Positions 36,424 through 46,399 of a stretch of 64,000 nt of DNA are shown here, piece after piece. Position numbers and translations under genes: made by a program. Every line of letters begins with the position of its first letter. The first letter of the stretch is position 1. This DNA comes from Mytilus trossulus. Taxonomy: Eukaryota; Mollusca; Bivalvia; Mytilida; Mytilidae. The notes under the pieces are model-generated. The model worked only from the letters and a program-made list of their open reading frames with translations, made no database searches and was not told the origin of the DNA. The stretch is taken from positions 37,904,566 through 37,968,565 of the forward strand of contig NC_086375.1 of the NCBI RefSeq assembly GCF_036588685.1, read 5' to 3'.

Positions 36424-36668
36424 TACAACTCGTCTAAACATCAACCCAACAATGTTAGATCTGTAAATTTGCTTTCGCAAATTTTTGGTTTTTCCCTCGC
36501 CCGGATTCGAACCCATGCTACTGTGATATCGTGACACCAAATCGCCTGCACTGCAGCCGTCCCGCTAGACCACACGACCACCTGGGCTCTCAAAAAAGAG
36601 CTTTCGGTGGCCATATGTTACCTTTCCACGTCAGTTTTAATCTAGCGGCGTACTACAGTACATGATAT
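36424..36668 (-). mobile_element. tRNA-derived SINE, full-length copy 2
   Basis: Closely similar to the copy at 6306-6552, with the same box A (GGTCTAGCGGG, one change) and a perfect box B (GGTTCGAATCC) on the minus strand. The tail is GTTTAGACGAGTTGT then (TA)n. The mirror position in the left arm (about 4505-4525, TATATACCACTTCAGATA) is empty. The insertion therefore postdates the inverted duplication. Confidence 0.8.
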
Positions 36669-36779
36669 ATAAGGCATGAAGATGTTATTGTTACAGATCA
36701 GCTAAATTATCTATAGTAAAGGATCCTACAAATTAATGTAAGATACAGTCACAGAAAATAATTATATTCATAAGTATAT

Positions 36780-36846
36780 ATATATATACAACTCGTCTAA
36801 ACATCAACCAAACAATGTTAGATCTGTAAATTTGCTTTTGCAAATT
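36780..36846 (-). mobile_element. 5'-truncated SINE tail
   Basis: Only the tail-proximal part is present: on the plus strand (TA)n, then ACAACTCGTCTAAACATCAA through TCTGTAAATTTGCTTTTGC. The tRNA head is missing. Retention of the 3' end with loss of the 5' end is the pattern expected from incomplete target-primed reverse transcription. Confidence 0.7.
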
Positions 36847-36949
36847 ATATAAACAAGTCTAAATTGAAAACTACGTTCAAACCTATGATTGTGATGGATA
36901 AAAACCACAATTTTTATACGTGTGCATGTAAACATATATATATATATAT

Positions 36950-37560
36950 CTGAAGTGGTATATATATTAAGTATGGTGATAGACAGATAAAGTATGGTGA
37001 TAGAGAGATAAAGTTAGGTGATAGATATTGTAGATGGTGATAAATATATATTGTGCTCAATAATGAAAAATATATACAGAAAGATCTAAATTAAACACTG
37101 TTGGTGTTAGGTACAAAAATGTATATATACAGTGTCGTACAAAGTGGCCATAAATATATACTGTGGTTTTAGATATATACAGTGTGTTGATAGATTTATA
37201 GAGTGGTGATAAATATATAGCATGGTGATAGATGTATACAGTGTTGTACAAAGTGGTGATTAATACAGAATGGTGATAAATATATAGCATTGTGATAGAT
37301 ATATTGTGTTGTACAAAGTGGTGAATAATACAGAATGATGATTAATACTGAATGGTGATAAATATATACAGTGTGTTGATAGATGAATAGAGTGGTGATT
37401 AATACAGAATGATGATTAATACTGAATGGTGATAAATATATACAGTGTGTTGATAGATGAATAGAGTGGTGATTAATACAGAATGATGATTAATACTGAA
37501 TGGTGATAAATATATACAGTGTGTTGATAGATGAATAAAGTGGTGATTACTGTTATAATT
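36950..37560 (-). repeat. Outer satellite of the right arm
   Basis: Mirror of left 3885-4500. Bases 37320-37560 contain a regular local repeat of about 64-65 bp: GAATGATGATTAATACTGAA then GGTGATAAATATATACAGTG, at about 37334, 37410 and 37482. The left arm does not share this regular amplification. Confidence 0.75.
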
Positions 37561-37599
37561 GTCATTTGGCAAATTTTTTTTACGGTTATTCATTAAGAC

Positions 37600-38080
37600 A
37601 GAGGTACCAAGATTTCCCGGGATTACAAGTATCGCCCTCATACATAACCGGGGGTAGGAGGAGTCCTGATCCCAAAATCTTGGGCTTAAAAACATGAAAT
37701 CCTGAATTCCCGAATTTAAATCCTGACATCCCAACATCCCGAAATTCAAAAAAAGAATTCCTGGATCCCTAAATAGTCAATTCCGAAAAACACCTGATCT
37801 TGGAGTCACGATAAAGTGGTTCTCATTGATGTCTAAGCGTGACATGGGATTGCCAATTCATATGTAAGCATGCCACGTGAAAGTCAAATTATTGTGTCAT
37901 GAAAACGGGAAGTGAGGTCTTGCGGGACCAGGGAAATGACAAAAAAATGAGAATTGCTTACGTATATAGTGTAAGCAGGATACGGGAATCTGATAAAACA
38001 GTAAGCGGGATCCGGGATCGGAACACCCCAATGGGACCCCTGATAAAGGTCCTATCCCCCTCATACATGCACTATCCATA
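37600..38080 (+). repeat. CCCGAAATCC-type dispersed repeat, right-arm copy
   Basis: Mirror of 3130-3365, with phrases such as TCCTGATCCCAAAATCTTGG and AAAACATGAAATCCTGAATT. About 230 bp at 37810-38035 (with AAGCGGGATCCGGGATCGG) is absent from the left arm. A related independent copy lies at 39240-39436. Confidence 0.6.
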
Positions 38081-38482
38081 ACAATCTTTTTAAAACTTTC
38101 TGGACTCCCCAAGAAAACATTTCGGCCACCTCCTATGAACACTGACCTGACACATACACATGAAAAGTATTAATTGTCCGGCTCTTGAACCAGATCACAT
38201 TTTGTAGTTGGAAAAGGAAAAAAGGGGGGGGGAGGGGGGGGTTGTGAAGCCTCTTTTCCTTTAAAATGTTATTTTGCATTTAAAGATGATGTATGTTTTC
38301 ATTGTTACAATGCATTATTTTTCATACCTTTCACATAATTTTTTTTACGTTTTAGAAGTTATGTGTGCTCTTCAGGACGAGAAAGAGAGCCACTTCAGCA
38401 ACTAAGCAAGTGTATTTTCTTTCGCAGATTAAATGTAAATAGATGCGTACAAATCTATCTCCAAATAGAAGATTTTTCAAAA

Positions 38483-38621
38483 ATGAAAGTAGGAAATTCG
38501 GTGGGCGTTTCTTGCGCATGCGCACAAACCACGGTGATAGTTACGGTGATTGTATCAGGAACCGTGTATATTATATACCTCAGCAATGTATTAAGTATAT
38601 TTGGGGTTACCAAAGAGTATG
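38483..38621 (+). CDS. Candidate first coding exon, small hydrophobic N-terminus
   Basis: From an ATG in a reasonable context (TTTCAAAAATGA) an open frame encodes MKVGNSVGVSCACAQ followed by a hydrophobic segment (about residues 17-33, TVIVTVIVSGTVYIIYL), then NVLSIFGVTKEY. It ends at a consensus donor (TATG then GTAAGAACC, GT at 38622). The hydrophobic stretch could be a membrane anchor or targeting segment. The first ~33 codons are duplicated at 2757-2650, about 94% identical. TGCGCATGCGCA at about 38513-38524 is a perfect match to the NRF-1 binding consensus, which suggests a promoter-proximal region. The protein family is not recognised and downstream exons are not proven. Confidence 0.4.
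38513..38524. promoter_or_regulatory. Palindromic NRF-1-like site
   Basis: TGCGCATGCGCA is the palindromic NRF-1 consensus, rare in DNA this AT-rich. The mirrored copy is kept intact at about 2716-2727. It lies inside the candidate first exon, as downstream promoter elements of some metazoan genes do. Confidence 0.35.
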
Positions 38622-38659
38622 GTAAGAACCTCATCTTAAATTATACTTGGTGAGTATTC

Positions 38660-39230
38660 TTATTGTTGGTTAAATATTAAGCATCATTATGGAAAATGGG
38701 GGATCAAGGGTATACACCAACAAGACAGTGACCAAAGGAAAATAAATAACCAAAACCATCTAGAGGTTTCAACTATAGTCTGATGTTTATACAATACGTG
38801 AACTTGTAAATCATCCAAAGTCTAAAATATTTGTGAATAAAATGAACAGACTGACAAATAACTTACATACACACAAATATCTGACCTAAGCACATGAGCA
38901 TGTTGCAGGGTGAAATTTTTTTTTTAAATAAAGCTTGAGCCTGTTTTGTGCAATGCCTAACCATTTAACGACAAAATTTCATACAGAAAACTTTTCAAAT
39001 TGAGGGGTTTCAAATTTTAAATAAGCCAATTTATGGTTTAAAAAAATAATGGAAATCTTGACTCCCCAACAAGAGAAAAATGTCACTCTTATCATTGAGG
39101 AAAATGGCCACTACCTGAATGGTCTTTAGAATTAATTCAGTTGCTCTGGTCATTTTTCAAAATTTAACAATGTAAGTAAATATGGAGTTGTTTGATCAAT
39201 GGGAGATAACTCTGACCACATGGAATAATT
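38660..39230. other. AT-rich DNA, no feature seen
   Basis: No repeat family or splice-bounded frame was recognised. It ends near ATCAATGGGAGATAACTCTG (39196-39215), which contains a GGGAGATAACTC 12-mer that recurs elsewhere in the window. Confidence 0.35.
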
Positions 39231-39239
39231 CTGAAAACT

Positions 39240-39436
39240 TAAAGAGGGGTCCTGATCCCGAAATCCGGGCTTAAAAACACAAAATCCTGAGCTCCCGATA
39301 TTTAAATAAATTTAGATCCTGACATCAAGAAATTAAAAAAAAAAAAACTTTATCCTGAAGGGGTCAATCCCTAAATCCTGTGCTTTAAAATACCAGATTC
39401 CTGAGTCCCAATATAGGTCCTATCCCCCTCACATAT
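39240..39436 (+). repeat. CCCGAAATCC-type dispersed repeat, independent copy
   Basis: Contains GTCCTGATCCCGAAATCCGG, AATTTAGATCCTGACATCAA and ends near TATAGGTCCTATCCCCCTCA. It has the same orientation as 37600-38080 but lies outside the palindrome. Confidence 0.65.
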
Positions 39437-39683
39437 ATAATTGATAACTAAGATAAAAGAAAAACAGAAATTGTTTTGCCTTTTGCCATGCTTACAATCA
39501 ACAAAAGATTTTTTTCTTCATTTTTCAAAATAAATTCCAAGACTAAGATGTAGGATGCCATTCTTCTAACAAAATACCACAGCATGGAGACCCTAATCAG
39601 CACACTAAAATGTCCAAACGTGTGTCCTACATCTTGAAATAAATATAATTTTATAAATGTTCAAGTATCTTCAAAAACATTTT

Positions 39684-39960
39684 TTACTCATTTCTACTCT
39701 GTTGAGACAATTTCACTAGCACTGCACTTTGACTTTGACTAAGACAAACACAATGTTGATTGAAGTTGAATGGTACTAGTGACAACTTTGTTGGAGACAT
39801 GGAAAGCATTTCGTCATTGTTAATAGTTTTATGGGCTTTCACCTCTTGAGTCACAAAGAACCTTATGTACGTTAGTTCCATTGAAATGTTATATGCATTG
39901 TCAATGCTAAACATTTGATTGACTTTGACTGATTTTTTTTTTAGTTTCGTCAGAGTGTAA
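39684..39960 (-). CDS. Weak candidate exon on the minus strand
   Basis: An open frame of about 90 codons on the minus strand includes AYNISMELTYIRFFVTQEV and MSPTKLSLVPFNFNQ, ending in TGA near 39684. A possible acceptor (A-rich tract, then ATCAG) lies near 39930, but its polypyrimidine tract is poor. No domain is recognised. The composition is more protein-like than most open frames here, but chance cannot be excluded. Confidence 0.15.
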
Positions 39961-40107
39961 ATGAGTTTGAACAAAAAGCAATATAACCTTTTTTTAGTGA
40001 TAAGAAGATTTGACTTTCATTTTTGATAAAGTTTTCACCAAATTTATTGTTGATAGCAAGGCTTATGGTTTGCACAATAGAATATGCCTTTTACACAATG
40101 AGCTCAG

Positions 40108-40345
40108 TGGTGAATCCAGGGGGGGGGGGTCTGGAATTTGGAACCCCCCTTTTTTTTGGCCCATCAATGCATTTGAATGGGAGCATATAGTTGGACCCCC
40201 CCTTTTAATCTGGGTTGGGAACCCCCCTTTTTTGGGGCCTATCAATGCATTTGAATGGGAGCATATAGTTTGACTCCCCCACCCCTCCCCCCTTTACTCT
40301 GGGTTGGGAACCCCCCTTTTTAAAATGGCTGGATCCTCCCCTGGA
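40108..40345 (+). repeat. Repeat with duplicated CATTTGAATGGGAGCATATA block
   Basis: Two tandem copies of about 86 bp contain CATCAATGCATTTGAATGGG or a close variant (40162 and 40246), separated by CCCCCCTTTT and TCTGGGTTGGGAAC phrases. The left end GGTGAATCCAGGGGGGG and right end GGCTGGATCCTCCCC form loose inverted ends like those of other GGATCCAG-ended elements in this window. Confidence 0.6.
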
Positions 40346-40910
40346 GCTTGTCACTTTCACTCAAAAAACATTAAAGAAACCATCAAATTCCTAAGCTTAG
40401 GTAGGAGCTTCAAATTGTTATAAAAATTACTTAATTATCATTATCTTGTGTATTTTAGCCACCTTCTGCTAAAAAAAAAATACATTTAGATAATTTATCA
40501 CTTAAAGAGGCATTTGCAATGATTTAGATAAACAATAACAGCACTTTGTTTTTTTTATAAATATTAATAAAAGTGGAATAATGAAGAAATGACTTGTAAT
40601 TATTAACAGTCATTTTTATAGTTAAATTGGTAAAAATGATCTGAAAAGCATTGCTGATTTCATATTTTTTTCCAAAACCACAATTCAACCTCATTTTGGT
40701 CTGTATGCATACAACATTTAATAAGAACCATTGTAGTAGATGGTTGCTCAGCTTGGTCAGATAATAAAAAGAACAGAATGTCAAAATAAAACGGTTTTGC
40801 CAACAAAAAATATTATTTCAGTGGTAAAACTCAAATGTTTTTGCTTCAATTTTTTACTCACTTGAGTGCAATTATTTGCAAAGTACAAATCTTATACAAA
40901 AGAATTATGT
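40346..40910. other. AT-rich DNA, nothing seen
   Basis: Poly-A/T-rich sequence without recognised repeats. An 86-codon minus-strand open frame (40524-40784) lies in AT-rich sequence and has no coding signals. Confidence 0.35.
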
Positions 40911-40913
40911 CTG

Positions 40914-41240
40914 AGACAACAACCCAACCAAAGAGCAAAAAACAGCCGAATCAACTAATGACTCTTCAACTCAGCAAGAAAATCCAGCATCTGGAGGAAG
41001 GCTTCAGCTGACCCCTACACAAATGTTCACTAGGTCAGTGAAAGTGGATGTCATACTAAACTCAAACATATATTAAAATGAACTGAAATTAAAAAACCTA
41101 CAAGACTAACAAGGTCCAGAGGCTTCTAACAAGGGACAGGTGCAAAAATGCAGTGGGTTAAACATGTTTTGAGAGATCTCAACCCACTCTTATAACTCTA
41201 TGAGCCAATGTAGAAAAAACAAACACAGCAATTTGCTCCG
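40914..41240 (+). repeat. Dispersed mussel repeat (GTCATACTAAACTC type)
   Basis: Contains ATGTCATACTAAACTCAAAC, AACCTACAAGACTAACAAGG, TCTAACAAGGGACAGGTGCA and GGGTTAAACATGTTTTGAG in an order I recognise from a common interspersed family. It shares the GGGACAGG and GTTAAACATGTT phrases with the longer family A copy at 59700-60095. Confidence 0.6.
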
Positions 41241-41359
41241 TAAAACTCGTTAAAAAGAAGTCTGTGTCCAACTTCAGAAAAGGTAACAAAAGAAACAGAC
41301 TAATAATTTGTGTATTTTTACAACATTTACAAAGCTAAATTTTGTGGGAAAATAAAGTA

Positions 41360-42277
41360 AAAGTTAAATTAAAAAAGAAATATTTAATTTTGAAATTTAC
41401 TTCAAAGGAAAGAAAATAAAGTTTAATTGATTTTATTCTTATATGTGTAATGTTGTATATGTATTTATATTTCATTTCAGAGTTCAACAACAGATTATTA
41501 ATTCTATAATTTTGATTTTTGCAGATTGCAGCAGTGGGATGTTACAGTCATAGACGTTGGATAGACTCCGTTGTACTAGGCCAGGGAGGGTAGCGCAGAG
41601 TTTCCGCAGCACTATACAATAGTAGCAAGATCACTCTACCATGAGCTTGTTAAAGGGCCCGTTTGATGAAAGTGACACCAACGTTCTCCACAACACTACA
41701 GATTTGTTTTTGCAGATGCAGCCGAGAGGATGTTTCAGTCATGGACTCATTTGATGGAAGTGGCACCAACATTCTCAAACACTAATAATTTACAAATTTG
41801 TTTTTGTTGTAGATGCAACCTCAGTCATACACCCTAGAGTTTGGCTATGTTGTGACAGAAGAAGAGTGGCATATAGACTTCTGTATGTCCATTTTTATGG
41901 AAGTGACAAATTACTAATCTTTCTTCTTATATCCATTTCAGAGTTCTTACAAAGATGCATAGGTATAAAATATTTATTATTTTTTGTCTTTTGGTGTATT
42001 TTTGTCAATGAGTTAAAACCCAAAGAACAGTACATCGATCAGAAGTAATAAGTTTGACTAGTGTAATTTGAGAGAGAACACTCTGGAACACAAAAAATAT
42101 CCTACCTCATAAAAATTTAACACGACATCTTATTTTCACCTTTTTTCATTGAAGCAGCACACAGTGTAGTCAAGAATGTATGCATGTCCTTGAACTTCTA
42201 GAAATACAATACCTAATAGTTAAAACAGTCTGGTATAATGGTCAACAAGAGCTACATAAAAAAAAGGAAGATACCAA
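41360..42277 (+). repeat. Tandem duplication of about 917 bp, unit 1, with exon-like blocks
   Basis: Nearly identical to unit 2 (42278-43190). Inside are segments each preceded by an acceptor. One starts after TTTTTGCAG at about 41526 (open 22 codons, AAVGCYSHRRWIDSVVLGQG). A second follows TTGTTTTTGCAG at about 41716 (open through SREDVSVMDSFDGSGTNIL). A third follows TTTTTGTTGTAG at about 41813 (ATGCAACC, open through PQSYTLEFGYVVTEEEWH). A fourth is short (AGTTCTTACAAAGATGCATA then GGTATAA) at about 41941. The first three share a common ancestor phrase. No protein family is recognised; it may be transcribed non-coding sequence. Confidence 0.6.
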
Positions 42278-43190
42278 AGTTAAATTAAAAAAATATGTAT
42301 TTAATTTTTGAAATTTACCTCAAAGGAAAGAAAATAAAGTTTAATTGATTTTTTTCTTATATGTGTAATGTTGTATATGTATTTTTATTTCATTTCAGAG
42401 TTCAACAACAGATTATTAATTCTATTATTTTGTTTTTCGCAGATTGCAGCAGTGGGATGTTACAGTCATAGACGTTGGATAGACTCCGTTGTACTAGGCC
42501 AGGGAGGGTAGCGCAGAGTTTCCGCAGCACTATACAATAGTAACAAGATCACTCTACCATGAGCTTGTTAAAGGGCCCGTTTGATGAAAGTGACAACAAC
42601 GTTCTCCACGACACTACAGATTTGTTTTTGCAGATGCAGCCGAGAGGATGTTTCAGTCATGGACTCATTTGATGGAAGTGACACCAACATTCTCAAACAC
42701 TAATAATTTACAAATTTGTTTTTGTTGTAGATGCAACCTCAGTCATACACCCTAGAGTTTGGCTATGTTGTGACAGAAGAAGAGTGGCATGTAGATTTCT
42801 TTTATGGAAGTGCAAATAACTAATCTTTCTTCTTCATATCTATTTCAGAGTTCTTACGAAGATGTATAGGTATGCAGTATTTATTATTTTTGTCTCTGTG
42901 TATTTTTGTCAATGAGGTAAAACCACAGAACAAATCAATCAGAAGTATTAACTGGTGTAATTTGAGAACACCCTGGAACACGAGAAATATCCTACCTCAC
43001 AAAATTTAACATGAGACATCTTGTTTTCACCTTTTATCAAGGAAGCAGCACACACAGTGTAATCATGAAGGTATCCATGTCCTGGAACATCTGGGAATAG
43101 CATATCTCTAATAGTATTTTTACTACTATCCTCAAAATTCAAACAAAACAGTCAGATATTTTGATCAACAAGAGGTACAATCTCAAACCA
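42278..43190 (+). repeat. Tandem duplication of about 917 bp, unit 2
   Basis: Same order of exon-like blocks as unit 1, with acceptors preserved. The third block keeps its frame up to TEEEWH and then diverges after a deletion, ending in a different short tail. The first block is unchanged over GGATGTTACAGTCATAGACG. Identity is well above 90% in the first half and lower in the last 200 bp. The duplication is therefore fairly recent. Confidence 0.6.
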
Positions 43191-43254
43191 TGTGGTGAAA
43201 AAAGACAACACATAACCAAAAAAAGTGACGGAAAATTGTCTACACTGACAACAA

Positions 43255-43590
43255 AATATTATACAGCAACAACCCATTCAAAGACCTGAGAGATTCTCAA
43301 GCACCAATTCAACCAAAGACCAGGGATGATCTCCAGCACTGAGCACCAACCAAAACAAAGAACAGACATGAACTAGGGCAAAAAGCACCAACCCAACCAA
43401 AGACCTAAGAGGTTTTCAGGCACCATGCAACCAACTAAACTAAATAGCCAGGGATGATCTCAGACACCATGCACCAACCTTTCCAAAGATCAGGGATGCT
43501 TTCAGACACAACAACCTTACCAAAGACCAGGAATGATCTGACACCAAGCACCAACCAAAACAAAAAAAGGGTGATCTCAGACACCACAGA
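43255..43590 (+). repeat. Irregular ~40-bp minisatellite (CCAAAGACCAGGGATGATCT)
   Basis: CAAAGACCAGGG-type phrases, often followed by ATGATCTCAGACACCA and AGCACCAACC, recur about eight times between 43276 and 43570 with spacings of about 36-45 bp. The drift in spacing indicates age. Confidence 0.75.
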
Positions 43591-43599
43591 ATGTTAGCA

Positions 43600-44090
43600 A
43601 GTATTTGATATGTTAACTTATCTACTACTTGTGTAAGTAAAATGTTTTTTTTTCATTCTGTGCTGCATTTATTTTATCAAAAATTGTCAAAATGCAACAT
43701 GAAATTTTTATGTGTTTTTCATCTCTTTCTTCAAAATGTTTTACATATTGAAATTTTTTGAAAATTCCATTGGACTATCAAAAATAATTAGTAAATAATT
43801 TCTTGAATAATTTTTTTTTTATTGGAAATGTTAATTTACTTTTAATCAACGAATATGAAAATAAATGTTCAAACCTTTTTCATGCATAACCAAATTAATA
43901 AATGTGTTAAATAAAAGATTTCAAATAAAAAATTTCTATATTTTTTTTTTAGAAAATTAAGATATGCTTCTAAGAGTTTTTACAATTGAACTGTTCCAGA
44001 ATATAATAATGTATTGTTTTTTACAGAAAATATTAGGTAAAATGACAAATTATGATTCGGGTTTACATGAAAACACTGATATCTTGAATG
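43600..44090. other. AT-rich DNA with poly-T tracts, nothing seen
   Basis: Long T runs and AT-rich sequence. One short segment after TTTTTTTTTTAG (43953) is open for a few dozen codons but runs directly into the neighbouring transposon, so I do not call it. Confidence 0.35.
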
Positions 44091-44099
44091 ACAGTAGCA

Positions 44100-44796
44100 T
44101 AGGTGGATCCAGGGAGCCTTGCCCCCCTTTTGTGGGTAAAGGAGTAAGTTCGGTAAGAGCCAAATTTGGCCCCAATTATAAAGTTCATAGTAACAAGACA
44201 ATAACTGTTTCAAGTTGCCTTAAAGACATGTTAGAAAGTTACACAGAACTGTTTTTGTCAAAGTTTACTTCTAACACGTTAATTTTTACATCCCTAAAAG
44301 GTCAAAATAATGGATTTTGGTGAAATTTGTCAAAATAAGCCAGATTGCAACCAAATGAAGGACCAGGAAACATAGAGCGCAGGCGTCGACAAGCTTAAGA
44401 TTCAAATAAGACGTGTGAAATGTCTTCACAAACATTATTTTAAAAGATCTTTGTTGTCGACGTATTTGCTCTATATTTCCTGTCCAATAATCTATGGAAA
44501 TTTACCCATTTTCATTGATTTTTTCGTGAAAATCAATATGAGTTCAACTTGTGAAGTCATAATGAAACGCAGAAACGTAAAATTTCCAACAAAATGGTGT
44601 ATATCCTAGCTAGTCAATGGATTAGCTGTAATTTATCGTGATATTGGTTGATTAATCTGAATTTGAAATTTACGCTAAAAAGGGTGCCATTTTAGGACCT
44701 TATCGAACATACTCCTTTTGGTTGATTATATAAGGAATCACTGTAGTATGACTAGAGGGGGCCCCCTCATGAAAAGTTCTGGATTCTGCCACTGAG
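44100..44796 (+). mobile_element. ~700-bp non-autonomous DNA element with degenerate GTGGATCCAG ends
   Basis: The left end AGGTGGATCCAGGGAGCC and the right end, read in reverse (CAGTGGCAGAATCCAGAAC), form imperfect terminal inverted repeats. C-rich (CCCCCCTTTT) and G-rich (GAGGGGGCCCCCTC) runs lie just inside. The interior has no coding capacity. CAGTGGCGGATCCAG-type termini are common in invertebrate DNA transposon families. A small relative is at 62222-62378. Confidence 0.55.
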
Positions 44797-44799
44797 TAG

Positions 44800-46190
44800 C
44801 GAAATAAAAATTCACTAAATTAGAAAGGGAGGCAAGTTGTATAAAATGAGGGTATCAATACGATATGGTATTTCAACAAATGATGCAATTTTGCTCTAAA
44901 TTTGTGAAGTAAAATTCAGGTACACTATGCCAAGATCAAATTCATGTATATTTTACCCTTGGGAAGTGGTAAAAAACTGCTTGAAAATTAAGATATGTCT
45001 GCAAAGTATTTAGTAATTGGGGAAAATATGGTTTGGTTCAGATTAATTGAATAAGATTTTGAATTTCTGAAATTAGTTGATATTGTAATAAAAAAAAATA
45101 CTTATGATTATCCCAAACATTCACCATCAACGATTCTGGAAGATTATGTCGAGCAATTTTTTTTTGTTGTAAAAGTTTTCATCCAATAATTTACAACTGT
45201 AGCCAAATAATAATTTGATTAATTAAAGCCATGGACACCTTCTCATAATTTAAAAATATTGAGATAAATATGCCGATATAAATACAAGTGGTACTTATTT
45301 GATTCTTGTCGGTGGATTCTGGAATAATTTTCATTTCATATTTAAAAATTACCAAAAAGTATTTTTTTTGAGAACATATTCAGCTTGAATACATAAATGA
45401 CAGAGATTTTTATTAAGCATTTCATGTGAACAACCAAGTTAGAAATTTGACCGAAAAAAACTCAAAAAAAGATTCAGGCATACAAATTATAATATACATT
45501 AAAAACTGGATATTAAATGATAAAACCATGGAAGAAGATTGATTTAATTTGATTACAACACTATTTAACCATTGAACAAGATTTTCTTCTGAAATGCAGC
45601 AAAATGGTTTGCCCATCAATTTCAATAGTTAAATTGATATATGTAGGAAGATGTGGTATGAGTGCCAATGTGACAAATCTCCATACTTATATATGCAACA
45701 ACATTTGAAGCTAAAAAAGAGGTTGGAGATTAACCCAGAGTGGAACGCCCATTTATTTAATTTCTTTATCAAATTGATCAATGCAGAAAGGGTGATAGTT
45801 GAAATAACTTAGGATGAGGTTTATTAGGTTGTAAAACAGTTTAAGGTCCTTGGATCAAATGATCAACAGATATTTATAAAACATTTTTAAACATTGTCTT
45901 GTTTGCATTGTTAGTGCTTTCGGGTGGTTGAAATTTTCAAAACAATTCATGCAGTTTTTGGTGATACACTCGTTTAAATGATAAAACTGAAATTTCAGTT
46001 TTGTAATTTAACAACTTCCCTAAATATTTTACTGTTTTCAATACATCTTGATTGTCAAATTGGAGAATAACAGTACATTTGTACTTGAAACTAAATTAAA
46101 GTTTGTCATCTGCATTTAAAGTTTCATAGCTGAACATTAATGTTCATCTTGATTTTTTTTTTGAAGACTAAGCAAATATCAAATGACCAT
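44800..46190. other. AT-rich intron-like DNA with a family A fragment
   Basis: A family A fragment lies at about 45648-45700 (GATGTGGTATGAGTGCCAAT). On the minus strand at about 45480-45587 a good acceptor (TTTTGCTGCATTTCAG) precedes about 28 open codons (ENLVQWLNSVVIKLNQSSS). No clear donor follows, so it is only a weak exon candidate. The rest has no recognised feature. Confidence 0.35.
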
Positions 46191-46191
46191 T

Positions 46192-46381
46192 TCAGAAATA
46201 CATTGAGCTCAGAGCGCTGCGTTTCTTATCTATTACTAACATAGTTTCTCTTTGGAGTAGCTTGCAGTTGCTAGGGTCTGGTTGTTTCTTTTGTTTTTTC
46301 ATTGGTTCTTTGAATGGTGTCATGGTTTTCAAGTGTTCAGGATATGGTGTTCTGCTTTTGAGGGAATCTTTATATGTAATT
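46192..46381 (-). CDS. Probable 3' terminal coding exon, unrecognised protein
   Basis: On the minus strand the acceptor TCATTTCAG (ending at 46382) is followed by 62 open codons to TGA at 46194-46192. The reading is clearly protein-like: a basic, proline-containing stretch with YKDSLKSRTPYPEHLKTM, then PFKEPMKKQKKQPDPS, and a C-terminus ending RSALSSMYF. GC content is higher than in the surrounding DNA, as expected for an exon. No membrane segment or catalytic motif is visible and I do not recognise the family. Upstream exons should lie at higher coordinates on the minus strand, but I could not identify them. No clear AATAAA follows. Confidence 0.5.
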
Positions 46382-46399
46382 CTGAAATGAAAATATTTG

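Larger units (their letters stand above)
25430..38595 (-). repeat. Right arm of the giant inverted duplication
   Basis: Reverse complement of 2650-18235. It is shorter overall because the equivalent of 5165-8590 is missing, although its satellite from 28700 to 35265 is longer than the left counterpart. Arm-specific insertions are a family A element (28040-28440), a full SINE (36424-36668) and a SINE tail (36780-36846). Several percent divergence with private insertions indicates an old duplication and not a haplotype or assembly fold-back made of identical sequence. Confidence 0.85.

Noticed and set aside
26120-37749. Minus-strand open frames with the same heptapeptide periodicity
   Set aside because: These are the mirror image of the left-arm satellite, for the same reason.
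2650-38595. Assembly artefact (haplotype or fold-back duplication) as the source of the palindrome
   Set aside because: Not excluded without reads, but the arms differ by several to ~14% and carry private insertions, which a simple artefact would not show.
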